DNA of 64,000 nt from an uncultured Crocinitomix sp. (GCA_905478225.1 CAJQHR010000003.1:56360-120359), one strand, 5' to 3'. Counted from the first letter of the stretch, positions 34,190-44,172 are shown. Program-made: numbers and translations. The notes: generated from the letters alone by a model not told the origin.

Positions 34190-35947
34190 ATGAGCGAGAA
34201 AAAAATAAATAGCCCTAAAAGAGACTTGATTAATTTCATAGCGGTATTCGCCATTATTATTTTAGCGAATTACATTCTTTCGTTCTTCTCTGCCCGGTTT
34301 GATTTAACTGAAGATAAACGCCATTCTTTGTCTGAAAACACCATTGCACTATTACAAGATGAAGACCGCATTGACGACCGCATCTTTTTGAAAATATATT
34401 TGGAAGGTGATCTGCCAGCAGACATCATGAAAATCAGGAATTCTTTAGAGGAAAAGTTAGAAGAATTCATTGTTTACGCCGGGGATAAAATACAGTACGA
34501 GTTTATTGATCCGAATGGAGAAGAAGACCCTGCATACAATCTTGAGGTTCAGAAAAACATCTATACAGAAGGAATTAGCCCTTGCGATATTCAAATTATT
34601 AAATCGGGGCAAGCTGAGATTAGAACCATTTGGCCTGGCGCTTTAATTGAGTATAAAAGCAAAACAGTTGATCAAATTCAATTCTTTAATAAACGCATTG
34701 TTTACGCGCAAGAAGACATTCGCGGATTGGCGGAGAGAACAATAAATAATTTAGAGTATAAATTAATTAGCGCCGTGCGTCGTGTAACCGCCAAGTCTAA
34801 AAAAACTGTGGCGTTTTTGCAAGGTCAAGATGAGTTGGACGAATGGCAAACTACGGATGTACGCACAGGTTTGAATCGCTATTATTTAGTAGAGGACGTT
34901 AAAATTAATGGACAATTAGACGCCTTGGATGAGGTAGATGCTTTAGTGATTGCGCAACCTAAAAAAGCGTTTGCAGAGAGTGATAAATTTGTTATTGATC
35001 AGTTCATTATGGACGGCGGAAAAGTCCTTTGGTTTGTCGACCCTTTAGATGTGAACCGTGATTCACTTTACCGTACCGGAGAGACGTTTGGAATTTCAGC
35101 TAATTTGAATATTGAAAAGGACATGATTTTCAAATATGGCGCTCGTTTAAATGCCGATATGATTATTGATAAGGAATGTGGCCCTATTTATATTCCAGGG
35201 CATCCTTTAGGAATCGTAGATTGGTATTTCTATCCACTAGCACAACGTTCTGAGCATCCAATTACAAAAAACATTGATCCGATTAAAGGGGAATATACTA
35301 GTTCGGTTGAAATCGTGAATAAAGACGATAAGAATGTGACTAAAACAGTATTACTGCAATCTTCATCAAATGCGCAAATATTTAAAACGCCTGCACGTGT
35401 TAATTATGGTATTGTTGATGTTGAGCCAAATTTCAATAAAGGTAAACCAGAAGATGCCGAGTTTCCGATTGCAATAATGTTAGAAGGAAACTTTACGTCT
35501 GCGTTTGAAAACAGGATGCCAGAAGCCTTGCTAAATAATCCCGATTTTAACACAAAATTTAAGAGTGATACAACAAAAATGCTCGTTGTTTCTGATGGAG
35601 ATATTATTCGGAATGAAGTGGACTCAAAAGTGCAAGATGGACAAACGCTTTTTAAAACAATTCCATTAGCGGTTGATGTTTTCGGAGTTACCAATCCAAA
35701 CAATACACCAAAGTTTGTTTATGGGAATAAAGATTTTGTTCTGAATAGTATTGATTTTATGTTGGATGACTTTTCATTAATAGACGTACGAGCAAAAACA
35801 ATTACAATGCGAGTTTTAGATTCGCAAAAGATTAATGAGAGCAAAACGTTCTGGAAAGTATTGAATATCGGATTGCCGTTATTTTTGGTAATTGCTTTGG
35901 CAATGTTCCAATTGTTTATGCGAAGAAGAAAATTTGCAAGGAGTTAA
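34190..35947 (+). CDS. gldG: Gliding motility-associated ABC transporter substrate-binding protein GldG
   Basis: A ~585-residue protein with one N-terminal membrane segment (FIAVFAIIILANYILS), a large periplasmic part with the GldG/IFT52-like domain (EDKRHSLSENTIALL, KKTVAFLQGQDE, VDALVIAQPKKAF), and a C-terminal membrane segment ending in MRRRK. Two starts are possible: ATG 34181, overlapping gldF, or ATG 34190, right after its stop. I prefer the second for the usual MSEKK-type opening. It is co-transcribed with gldF and the following DUF4340 gene. Confidence 0.93.
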   Translation: MSEKKINSPKRDLINFIAVFAIIILANYILSFFSARFDLTEDKRHSLSENTIALLQDEDRIDDRIFLKIYLEGDLPADIMKIRNSLEEKLEEFIVYAGDKIQYEFIDPNGEEDPAYNLEVQKNIYTEGISPCDIQIIKSGQAEIRTIWPGALIEYKSKTVDQIQFFNKRIVYAQEDIRGLAERTINNLEYKLISAVRRVTAKSKKTVAFLQGQDELDEWQTTDVRTGLNRYYLVEDVKINGQLDALDEVDALVIAQPKKAFAESDKFVIDQFIMDGGKVLWFVDPLDVNRDSLYRTGETFGISANLNIEKDMIFKYGARLNADMIIDKECGPIYIPGHPLGIVDWYFYPLAQRSEHPITKNIDPIKGEYTSSVEIVNKDDKNVTKTVLLQSSSNAQIFKTPARVNYGIVDVEPNFNKGKPEDAEFPIAIMLEGNFTSAFENRMPEALLNNPDFNTKFKSDTTKMLVVSDGDIIRNEVDSKVQDGQTLFKTIPLAVDVFGVTNPNNTPKFVYGNKDFVLNSIDFMLDDFSLIDVRAKTITMRVLDSQKINESKTFWKVLNIGLPLFLVIALAMFQLFMRRRKFARS

Positions 35948-35999
35948 TTCAAATCATTCCATTACACAATTTTTTAAGCAATAAGAAGGACTTGAAACC

Positions 36000-37037
36000 A
36001 TGAAAAATATTAAGACTATTATTATAATTGTTGTGCTTGCAGGCTTGGCTTTTGTCGCATACAAATTATCCGATAAATCTACAGGAAGTAACTTGGCAGA
36101 TGCAGCACTTTCAGATTTTGCCGTAAAAGACACCACCTCAATTGATAAATTGGTTTTAACAGATACGGAAGGGAATCCAGGGGTAACCGTTATGCGGACA
36201 GCAGGTGGTTGGACAACTCAAGAAGGTGAATGTGTACAACAACATTTAGTTCAAACTTTATTGGAAACAATCAAATACATTAAAGTCAAAAGTCCTGTTT
36301 CTAAAGGGTCAATTGAAACAGTGAACAAGTCCTTAGCGGCGCACAATAAAAAGATGGAAATCTACCAAAATGGAAATTTAATAAAAACGTGGTATGTGGG
36401 AGATCCTACACAGGATCAATACGGAACGTTTATGTTGCTTAAAGATGAGGAAAAAGGAAAGTCTCCGGAGCCGTTTATCATGCATTTACCAAATATGTAT
36501 GGGAACCTCAGTACACGTTTTATAACGAGTCCTTTACCGTTTCAATGTACAGAAGTTTTTAGATACGATCCAATCGATATTGCATCAGTTGAAGTAACAA
36601 TTCCTGATTCGGCCTTCTTAAACTTTAAAGTTTTAGCCAATAGTGAGAACTCATTCTCGGTATTTAATAATGCCAATGCAGTGGAAGAGTTTGATACAAC
36701 TCAAGTTAGAAATTATTTGGTGGGTTTCAGAAAAGTTCATTTTGAAAATCACAATTACGTCTTGCCCAAAACGAGTGTTGATTCAGTGAAGCAGAGCACA
36801 CCATTTTATACAATAAAAGTAACTTCGAAAGATGGAGAGTCTACAGGAGTAAGAATCTTTAGACGTAGTCAACAATACGAAAAATTAGGATTAGATGGTG
36901 AATTATTAGAATTTGATCAAGATCGTGTTTGGGTAGAGTTAGAAAATGGTGACCTTGTCGTAGGACAGTATTACGTCTTTGGTAAACTTATGCGCGACAT
37001 CCGATTTTTTGCAGGACCGCAGTTTCAGGGTAGTTAG
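36000..37037 (+). CDS. DUF4340 domain protein
   Basis: A 345-residue protein with an N-terminal hydrophobic segment (TIIIIVVLAGLAFVAYKL) and a periplasmic DUF4340 domain. The domain shows the repeating beta-alpha pattern SIDKLVLTDTEG, GWTTQEGECVQQHLV, a GDPTQDQYGTFML segment and SVDSVKQSTPFYTIKV. DUF4340 proteins commonly follow GldFG-like or NosY-type transporter genes, and the gap here is 52 bases with no terminator. An accessory role to the transporter is inferred from that context. Confidence 0.85.
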   Translation: MKNIKTIIIIVVLAGLAFVAYKLSDKSTGSNLADAALSDFAVKDTTSIDKLVLTDTEGNPGVTVMRTAGGWTTQEGECVQQHLVQTLLETIKYIKVKSPVSKGSIETVNKSLAAHNKKMEIYQNGNLIKTWYVGDPTQDQYGTFMLLKDEEKGKSPEPFIMHLPNMYGNLSTRFITSPLPFQCTEVFRYDPIDIASVEVTIPDSAFLNFKVLANSENSFSVFNNANAVEEFDTTQVRNYLVGFRKVHFENHNYVLPKTSVDSVKQSTPFYTIKVTSKDGESTGVRIFRRSQQYEKLGLDGELLEFDQDRVWVELENGDLVVGQYYVFGKLMRDIRFFAGPQFQGS

Positions 37038-37329
37038 CAATGCGCAATTATCAATGAATAATGCGCTGCCGGGAGCATTTATCGAAGGGTGCAATTCTAA
37101 ATTGAATTATTGACCATAAATTTCGAAGATTGAAAATCTTTCAATTCTAAGTTGCGTGATCATTTGTCTATCGTCTATTGTCTAAAAAGGAAGTGATCTA
37201 AATTCTAAGAGCGCAGCGACCTAACATTTAACAAAGCCGCGATCCAACATCTAATTATAAGTTTTTTTCAAGATTTCCGAATATTTCATACCTTCGCAAA
37301 ATTGAAGTGCAATTATAATTAAGGATCAC
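37038..37329. other. Intergenic region with repeats before the cysteine desulfurase
   Basis: No gene is seen. It contains the second copy of the 30-base repeat (37067-37096). A small hairpin ATTGAAA/TTTCAAT is at 37129-37145. Two degenerate units of a ~23-base tandem repeat (GC-GCGA-C-AACAT-TAA) are at 37213-37231 and 37236-37254. TACCTTCG at 37289-37296 is a weak -7 element. Confidence 0.5.
37067..37096 (-). repeat. Dispersed 30-base repeat, copy 2
   Basis: The reverse complement matches 5145-5174 at 26 of 30 bases. TCGAAGGGTGCAATT at 37082-37096 is the exact 15-base core. Confidence 0.6.
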
Positions 37330-38463
37330 ATGAGAGTATATCTAGATAACGCCGCAACAACACCAATGGCAACAGAGGTTATTGACGAAATGACCAATGT
37401 AATGAAGGCGCAATTTGGGAACCCATCTTCTACTCACGCTTTTGGGCGAGAGGCGAGAGGGGTAATTGAAGTTGCAAGACGTAAAATAGCTAAATTAATT
37501 GGCGCTGAGCCCAAGGAGGTAGTTTTTACATCTGGGGGAACAGAAGCGGATAATATGGCAATTATTTGCGCCGTGGAAGATTTGGGCGTTACACGTGTTA
37601 TTTCAACTACTATTGAGCATCATGCAGTAGGACATTGCCTGAATGGTGATCAGCCTTTTAAAGTTGATTATGTTCGAGTTTCTGATACTGGTCGTGTAGA
37701 TTTAGCACACCTAGAAGATCTTTTACAGGACGATCAAAAAACCTTGGTTTCGTTGATGCACGCCAACAATGAAATTGGAACGCTTTTGGATGCTGAAGCT
37801 GTAAGCGCCTTATGCAAAAAGTACAACGCTTATTTCCATTCTGACACGGTCCAAACAATGGGGCATTATACAATTGATGTGAACACTTTTGGTGCAGATT
37901 TTTTGACCTGCTCGGCTCATAAATTTCATGGACCTAAAGGAATTGGATTTTTATATGTGAGTAAAGAAGTGAAAATGTCTCCTATGATTCAAGGGGGATC
38001 GCAAGAGCGAGGAATGCGTGGAGGAACAGAAAATATTACTGGAATTGTAGGTTTAGCAAAAGCACTTGAATTAGCCAACACCGATATTTTAGAGCATCAA
38101 GAGCATGTGCAAGGCTTAAAAACCTATATGATGGCGCAGTTGATAGCACGTATACCTGGTGTGAACTTTCATGGTGAAACTTCTCCAGATAAAAGTTTAT
38201 ATACTGTATTGAACGTATGTTTCCCTCCGTTTGAAAACAAATCCATGTTACTTTTCTTATTGGATTTAGATGGAATTGCAAGTTCTGGTGGAAGTGCCTG
38301 TACATCTGGTGCGAGTGTTGGGTCACACGTTCTTCGAGGGATTCAGGCGGATATCAATCGACCAAATGCGCGTTTCTCATTTAGTCGATATACAACTATG
38401 GAAGAAATCAATTATGTGCTAGAAATCATAGAAAAAATTGTATTGGCAGTACCTGTAGGCTAA
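37330..38463 (+). CDS. Cysteine desulfurase (IscS/NifS family)
   Basis: A 377-residue PLP enzyme that takes sulfur from cysteine for Fe-S clusters and thio-cofactors. Visible: YLDNAATTPMA at the start; TSGGTEADN near 65; HHAVGHC near 98 (catalytic histidine region); the PLP lysine in CSAHKFHGPKG near 205; and the active-site cysteine loop SSGGSACTSGAS near 325. The short class I-like layout with this loop fits an IscS/NifS enzyme. There is no Fe-S assembly gene beside it, so the specific pathway is not shown. Confidence 0.94.
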   Translation: MRVYLDNAATTPMATEVIDEMTNVMKAQFGNPSSTHAFGREARGVIEVARRKIAKLIGAEPKEVVFTSGGTEADNMAIICAVEDLGVTRVISTTIEHHAVGHCLNGDQPFKVDYVRVSDTGRVDLAHLEDLLQDDQKTLVSLMHANNEIGTLLDAEAVSALCKKYNAYFHSDTVQTMGHYTIDVNTFGADFLTCSAHKFHGPKGIGFLYVSKEVKMSPMIQGGSQERGMRGGTENITGIVGLAKALELANTDILEHQEHVQGLKTYMMAQLIARIPGVNFHGETSPDKSLYTVLNVCFPPFENKSMLLFLLDLDGIASSGGSACTSGASVGSHVLRGIQADINRPNARFSFSRYTTMEEINYVLEIIEKIVLAVPVG

Positions 38464-38574
38464 TAATAGGTACACTTTATCAACATTCCCCATGGTATAA
38501 TTTTTGAATAGGCAGTGTTGCCTTTCATTACTATTCCCGTAATTTTACTAAGAATCTCTTAATAGCATGGCGGA

Positions 38575-39411
38575 ATGACATTTTATAAAATTCAAATCAA
38601 TAAAATAGCAATACGTTTGAGTTGCACGTTGTTTTTGCTGTGTGCGGTAAACTCCCTAAATGCCCAGGAACGATTACGTGTGGATTATGAGATCATGGAG
38701 TACATGCAGCTCAAGTCGAATGATGATACGGCAAGCGCTTCAATTGGAACTGTTGGAAATGGTACGCTGAAGCATGCGAAATTAATGCCCTATAAAGGCA
38801 AAAACTTCATCTATTTTGATCGCGAGAGTTATTTAGCTGGGCGCGGTTTTTTGCACGGTTTAGTCCGAAGTTCAGTGCTCACAACTTATGATTCCTTGAG
38901 CCGTGCTTTACCTCACCGCTATTTCAACATTATGGAATGCTCCAATGAAGACGGTGGCGAAATGTTTCCGCATAAAACGCACCAAAATGGCATGAGCATT
39001 GATTTTATGATGCCCTTACTTCAAAATAATAAACCCTATTATGGATTAGATACGATTGGCGCCGCACATTATCTGCTAAATTTTGATGATGAAGGCAAAT
39101 ACTCGCGTGATCCATCCATATCTATAGATTTTAATTTAGTGGCTAGAAAAATACTTTTGATTGACTATTTCGCTCGTCAGTTTGGGCTTAACGTTACTAA
39201 AGTAATTATTAAAATTGAGTTGAAAGATGAATTGTTTGCTACTGAATATGGTCAGCTTTTAAAAGCATCTGACATTTATGTGGTTCAAGGATTGTCGCCA
39301 TTAATTAATGCCTTGCATGATGATCATTTCCACCTCGACTTTGGTTTTTCATATACCAAAACGCCCCAAGCGGAAAATACGGATGCTACGAATCGAGTTC
39401 CAGCGGAATAA
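38575..39411 (+). CDS. LAS-type murein endopeptidase (MepA-like)
   Basis: A 278-residue exported zinc peptidase. A signal segment (ends NSLNAQ, ~30) is followed by a domain resembling penicillin-insensitive murein endopeptidase MepA. The zinc site is visible: FPHKTHQNGMSIDFM (H-x6-D) near residue 135, and DDHFHLDFG (H-x-H) near 257. It should cut peptidoglycan cross-links in the periplasm. It is monocistronic, with spacers on both sides. Confidence 0.88.
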   Translation: MTFYKIQINKIAIRLSCTLFLLCAVNSLNAQERLRVDYEIMEYMQLKSNDDTASASIGTVGNGTLKHAKLMPYKGKNFIYFDRESYLAGRGFLHGLVRSSVLTTYDSLSRALPHRYFNIMECSNEDGGEMFPHKTHQNGMSIDFMMPLLQNNKPYYGLDTIGAAHYLLNFDDEGKYSRDPSISIDFNLVARKILLIDYFARQFGLNVTKVIIKIELKDELFATEYGQLLKASDIYVVQGLSPLINALHDDHFHLDFGFSYTKTPQAENTDATNRVPAE

Positions 39412-39495
39412 ACGACACATATCACGGCAAAGGGTTGTAAACCAGGCAAGAGTTTTATAGCTAAAGTAATTTTACTCGCAATCAAACACTTTTAA

Positions 39496-40305
39496 ATGAA
39501 AACCGTATTCTCAATTTTTACCTGCTTTTTAGTGCATTTTACTTTCGCTCAAACAGGTTTTACCGAAACTAGTGATGAACAAGGAATAGATGTGACTTTT
39601 GGTCTACCCGTGGATTTGTCCGGAGGGATCACTTTTTGTGATTTTGACAAAGATGGATGGGATGATATAATAGTCTGTACCGTTTCTGGAGATAGTCTGC
39701 ATTTTTATAGAAATGATGAGGGCTCTTTTACAGAAACTACTATTCCTTCTTTGTTGGATACAATAGAGGTAATGGACGTAGCATGGGTGGATGTTGATAA
39801 TGATGGAGATTTAGATTTTTTCTTAGTGAGCAGAATTGATGAACCACGAATTTTCAGGAACAATGGCGGAATGAATTTAACTGATGTTTCAGATGTCGCC
39901 GGTATTGACAGACCATTTGCGGATGCTATGCAAAGTTGCTGGGGTGATGTGGATAATGATGGTTATTTGGATTTATTAATTCTCACACGAGTGGACACGC
40001 TGCATTCATACATGTTTATGAATAATGGTGATTTTACATTTGATAATGTGAGAGCTGCTTGTGGTATTATTGATACTTCAGATTTTACGAATTGCGCCGG
40101 CTTTTTAGACTATGATAACGACAATGATTTAGACACTTTCATCTCTAATGATAAAGATGATTCACGGAATCGATTATTAGAAAATGACGGCGCTGGATTT
40201 TTCACGGAGGTAAGCGAATTGGCTCGGTCTGTTTATAGCCAAATTTGCATTGCTGATTTTGCTCATCTTATATTTGCTCAAGGACAAATTAATTTCTGGA
40301 ATTAG
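39496..40305 (+). pseudogene. VCBS/FG-GAP repeat secreted protein, truncated
   Basis: A 269-residue open frame with a signal peptide (ends FTFAQ) and three or four FG-GAP/VCBS units (CDFDKDGWDDIIV, VDVDNDGDLDFFLV, GDVDNDGYLDLLIL, LDYDNDNDLDTFI). These belong to an integrin-alpha-like propeller that binds calcium. After LARSVYSQICIADF the frame leaves the repeat pattern and stops, leaving an incomplete propeller and no T9SS sorting domain. Such proteins normally run to 500 residues or more. It is probably a 3'-truncated surface protein. The junction lies near 40230-40260. Confidence 0.6.
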
Positions 40306-40330
40306 AATTGAATTTCAACGAATTGCTCTG

Positions 40331-40609
40331 ATGATAATTTTTTGTCTACTACTTGGTATTCATAAGGCTGATGTTGGAAGCTGGATAGCACCAGGTAAAT
40401 ATCAGATAGCTGTAACCTATACAAAAGAAATAACCAATTGGAATCAAATAAACAATTGCGAAAGAATAGAATATCTATATATGGATTATGGGATGCATGA
40501 TACAAAGCGCATTTTTGAGATGGTAACCCCTTTAATGTTGGGACTCGAGTGGAGGAGGGAGATCGAATATACTCAAGATGACTATCTTGAGTATGAGTTT
40601 TATAAATGA
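40331..40609 (+). CDS. Short hypothetical protein or gene fragment
   Basis: A 92-codon frame from an internal ATG. The frame is open from 40250, but the upstream part overlaps the VCBS remnant. Protein-like features are PGKYQIAVTY in the middle and an acidic, aromatic C-terminus. It may be the 3' end of a gene whose front was lost in the same event that cut the VCBS gene. I do not recognise it. Confidence 0.35.
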   Translation: MIIFCLLLGIHKADVGSWIAPGKYQIAVTYTKEITNWNQINNCERIEYLYMDYGMHDTKRIFEMVTPLMLGLEWRREIEYTQDDYLEYEFYK

Positions 40610-40693
40610 CACCCAGGGTATTACCCCTAAAAGTTAAATAAAAAAGACCGCCAAGTAAACTCAACAGCCTTTCTTAAGTAAGTAGTAAATCGT

Positions 40694-43600
40694 TTACTGA
40701 ATCACAATTCGTTTTGTGACTGACTTATTGTCTGAAACTACACGAATGACATAAACACCTTCTGTTAAGTTCTTCAAATTCAATTGGCGCTGCATGTATC
40801 CATCAGCCGTCATGTCTGTGATAGATTCATTATAAACCACTGCGCCAAGCTCATTATAAACTTCTAATAAAATATCCTCACCAATAAAATTGTCCAAGGT
40901 CAAGTTAAATTCACCGTTGTTTGGATTGGGATAAACCTCAATATTATAATTCGTTTTTTCTTCTTCATCTAATCCAACGGCAAAACCAACGCTGAATGAG
41001 TATTTGATGTAGTGACCAAAATCAGGGCTAAATGCTTCAATCATTCCTCCGCCAACTTCTCTCAATCGCAAGAATCCGTTAGACTCATCTGTAGCTGCCC
41101 AGAAAGCTAATCCATCATGGTCACTATCATATAATTCAAGTGTATAACAACCTGTTTCTAAATTCATGGTGTCTTTATACTCGGTTTCATTGTCAAGTGA
41201 TGTTCTTGAATAAACAATATCTCCATTTTGATCTTTCAAATAAATTTGATTCTCAGCAGCCTGATTGTTTGTTTTAAGCCAAATAAAGAATGGTTCGTTA
41301 ATCACTGGCGAAGCTTCGAATTTAACACGGTAAATGTCGTTATTGGAATATTCGTCTGTTCCACCATTTGGTTCTCTTACACGAGCGTTAAACGTTAATT
41401 TACCTTCAAAATCTGCCCACCATTCAGGTGTTACTGGAACTTCTACCATTTCTTCTTCTAAAAAGGCTAAGTCTCCCGTCCAATCAATAGTGATGATATT
41501 ATCAAATCCACCAATCCACACATCAATTTTACATGCTGTAAGTGGAGTTGATCCTGTATTCTTAATAAGGATTCTTGGGTTCTGACAAGTAGGATTCCAT
41601 TTGCTATAGTATTCCCATTCGTTTGGATTTAATACATCAATTACTGCTGCATCCAAAGCGAAGTTGGCTTGACCATACGTCATCATATGCATGGCAATAA
41701 CATAGTTTCCATTTCCTTGAGCAGGATCTGCATCCGGAACGTCTTCAATATCATAATCAATGGTTGCTGTAGTTCCTGGTGTTACAAATGGTGTAATGTC
41801 AAATTCGTGATCTTCAACAATGTCTCCAGGACACCATCCTTCACGTGCATATGGCCATGTTCCACCTTGACTAATGTTTGGATTATCTCCGCACTCTTCT
41901 TCTTGCCAAATTTCCCAAGTATCTCTAATTTCACCATCAATTAATAATTCATGATCTCTTCCTACACCAAATCCCCACTCGCAACAGTTGTTTGATCCGT
42001 TGTGACCATGACCAGTAATTCTAGAACGAACTTTGAACATATCTCCTGCAGGATCCAAGTCAACTTCATAAGCCTGAAGGTTCACATCATCATCTAAGTT
42101 TTTATAAAGGAAACTTCCTCTACCATTCCATAATTGCTCAAATCCCAATACATCTCGCGGTGGTGTTCCTTCAATAAATAAGAACTGAATATCAATTAAT
42201 TCTTGTGTGTTGTGCGCTTGAAAATCAACATCTCCACTTAATAAAGATTGATAATCGGTTACATCATAAACATAGGTGAATCCTTGTGGTCCAAGATCAA
42301 ATCCAATTCCGTAAGGCGTGATAAAACGTCCTATTTCAAATTGATTAATGATTTCATAGGGTTCCTGATAATATACAATTTCTTCATTGGTCAACGTTTC
42401 GTCAGCCTCATGCCATGTAGAATCAATTTCATTTCCTTCATGGTCATAGGTGTAACTCATTCCTTCTCTCCAATGGTGAGTAATGTCAACAATTGTAAAT
42501 TTACGGCCGTTAACTTCTTGCTCAATAATATCAATGGGATTCACCATAACGGAATCAACAATCAAAACTGAATCTAATTCACTGGTATAGGTTCCTTGAA
42601 CAAATGTAATGTTAGGTCTGGTCATACTTGTTTCAAAACCAGCTTGCGATCCTTCATAGAACTGAACCATTGATGGTGTGTTCAACATAGCATCTCTATC
42701 GTTGCCTGATTTATCTGCAACAGTTGGTGTTTCATCAAAATCATAATAAGTCACTAAATCACCATAGTTCGGGTGACCCGCATCTACTTTTTGATTCATC
42801 CATGCTTCAATAGTCGCTCCGTCCAATTCTACATCCCAAATTCTAAACTCATCTAATTTACCAGACCAACCATTGCCTACGTTTTTATTTGCACCTAAGA
42901 TAAAACGGTTAATTTCTCCAACGGCTCTGTTTTTATCTGTTCCTGAAAACCACAATACGCCGTCTAAATAAATATTCATGATTCCAGTTGGTCCATTTTT
43001 AGTAAATGCCCAATGGTGCCAATTTCCTTCAAATTCTGCTTCAGTTGCTAAATTGTCGATTCTATCATTGCCACTGCCAGCTCCTGCATCCCAATAAACT
43101 CTACTGTTAGACCATGGAAAGTGAATGTTTAATTGACGACTAGTTAGACTGTCACTTGCCTCTAATACTGAGGTGTTAACAGGTAAATAATCTGCGTTTC
43201 CATTCGCCCAAAACGAAATGGTAATTTCATCACCAAAATCGTAATCGCTGAACTCAAGCTGCGCCCATTGTCCAGCTTCAATATTTAAATAACCTAACTT
43301 CTCATTTGTTGTAATCACTGAATTAAAACCACTCGCTGTTGCTGAAAGTTCATTATCATCTCCACCAGCTTCACCGTTCTCGAATGAAATATCCATTAAA
43401 ATACCGGAAGCGCCATCATAAGCGAAGGGGTAGGTAAGGTCTAATGTGTTTTCTCCAGTTGCTAAAAATATGGTGTTTCGGTCATAAACAACAGTCCAAT
43501 CTGCTTCGTCAAAATTACTGAGTTCGTCAGCTGTTGTATGTTTCATTCTAATTGTTAAATGCCCCATAGATGTTCCAAGATCGGTGACATCAAAACGGAG

Positions 43601-44143
43601 TTTGGCTATATCTCCAGTGCCCATTCCTGTTTCTGTTAATTCTGGTTTTTCCCACAACATTTGACTGCGCTGTGTTGCATTAGTTGTTCCAAATGGAGCG
43701 GAACTACTTACACCACCTGCACCTAGTGGATAATCCGTGTCAGCTTCCGCAGTATAGGTAATGAATTTTTCGTAACTCTCGTAATAATTATAATACGCAT
43801 CATTCACGTATGGGATTGTTTCTGGGGTTTCACCATTTACAATATAGCGTTGAGATAACACCTCATTGGAATCCAAGCTGCCCGTGTGATCATAGATATG
43901 AGAATAAGCTAAATAATCCCATTCCCCGCAATTGAAGCCATCCCAAGGTGTAAGTGGATCACATTTAATATTGTAGTACATGAGTACCTTTTCAAACTGT
44001 TTCCCTTCCAATTCCGCTGGAAAAGGGAAAGTAGCGCGACGAGTCGAAATCGAGTCGTATGTGAACGTTTGAACAACTGTGGTGTCTTGACTGAAGCCAA
44101 CTGATGAAGCGGCAATCAATAAAAGTGCAATAATATTTTTCAT
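40694..44143 (-). CDS. PNGase F-like protein with LamG domain and T9SS sorting signal
   Basis: A 1149-residue exported protein with a signal peptide (ends VGFSQ). The N-terminal block FEKVLMYYNIKCDPLTPWDG-NCGEWDYL is typical of Bacteroidota peptide-N-glycosidase F-like proteins. Residues ~280-465 are a LamG/concanavalin-like domain (LEFSDYDFGDEITISFW, WHHWAFTKNG). Residues ~665-835 are the PNGase F-like C-terminal jelly roll (SRITGHGHNGSNNCCEWG, VIAMHMMTYGQANF). The last ~77 are a type A T9SS sorting domain (VYPNPNNGEFNLTL...VTKRIVIQ). It may bind or deglycosylate glycoproteins outside the cell. Catalysis is unproven. Confidence 0.88.
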   Translation of the reverse strand: MKNIIALLLIAASSVGFSQDTTVVQTFTYDSISTRRATFPFPAELEGKQFEKVLMYYNIKCDPLTPWDGFNCGEWDYLAYSHIYDHTGSLDSNEVLSQRYIVNGETPETIPYVNDAYYNYYESYEKFITYTAEADTDYPLGAGGVSSSAPFGTTNATQRSQMLWEKPELTETGMGTGDIAKLRFDVTDLGTSMGHLTIRMKHTTADELSNFDEADWTVVYDRNTIFLATGENTLDLTYPFAYDGASGILMDISFENGEAGGDDNELSATASGFNSVITTNEKLGYLNIEAGQWAQLEFSDYDFGDEITISFWANGNADYLPVNTSVLEASDSLTSRQLNIHFPWSNSRVYWDAGAGSGNDRIDNLATEAEFEGNWHHWAFTKNGPTGIMNIYLDGVLWFSGTDKNRAVGEINRFILGANKNVGNGWSGKLDEFRIWDVELDGATIEAWMNQKVDAGHPNYGDLVTYYDFDETPTVADKSGNDRDAMLNTPSMVQFYEGSQAGFETSMTRPNITFVQGTYTSELDSVLIVDSVMVNPIDIIEQEVNGRKFTIVDITHHWREGMSYTYDHEGNEIDSTWHEADETLTNEEIVYYQEPYEIINQFEIGRFITPYGIGFDLGPQGFTYVYDVTDYQSLLSGDVDFQAHNTQELIDIQFLFIEGTPPRDVLGFEQLWNGRGSFLYKNLDDDVNLQAYEVDLDPAGDMFKVRSRITGHGHNGSNNCCEWGFGVGRDHELLIDGEIRDTWEIWQEEECGDNPNISQGGTWPYAREGWCPGDIVEDHEFDITPFVTPGTTATIDYDIEDVPDADPAQGNGNYVIAMHMMTYGQANFALDAAVIDVLNPNEWEYYSKWNPTCQNPRILIKNTGSTPLTACKIDVWIGGFDNIITIDWTGDLAFLEEEMVEVPVTPEWWADFEGKLTFNARVREPNGGTDEYSNNDIYRVKFEASPVINEPFFIWLKTNNQAAENQIYLKDQNGDIVYSRTSLDNETEYKDTMNLETGCYTLELYDSDHDGLAFWAATDESNGFLRLREVGGGMIEAFSPDFGHYIKYSFSVGFAVGLDEEEKTNYNIEVYPNPNNGEFNLTLDNFIGEDILLEVYNELGAVVYNESITDMTADGYMQRQLNLKNLTEGVYVIRVVSDNKSVTKRIVIQ

Positions 44144-44164
44144 TCAATAAGGTGTTAGAACTGA

Positions 44165-44172
44165 CAAAGATA
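44165..44172 (-). promoter_or_regulatory. Promoter -7 element for the PNGase F-like gene
   Basis: The minus strand reads TATCTTTG, exact consensus, 21 bases upstream of the ATG. Confidence 0.5.
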
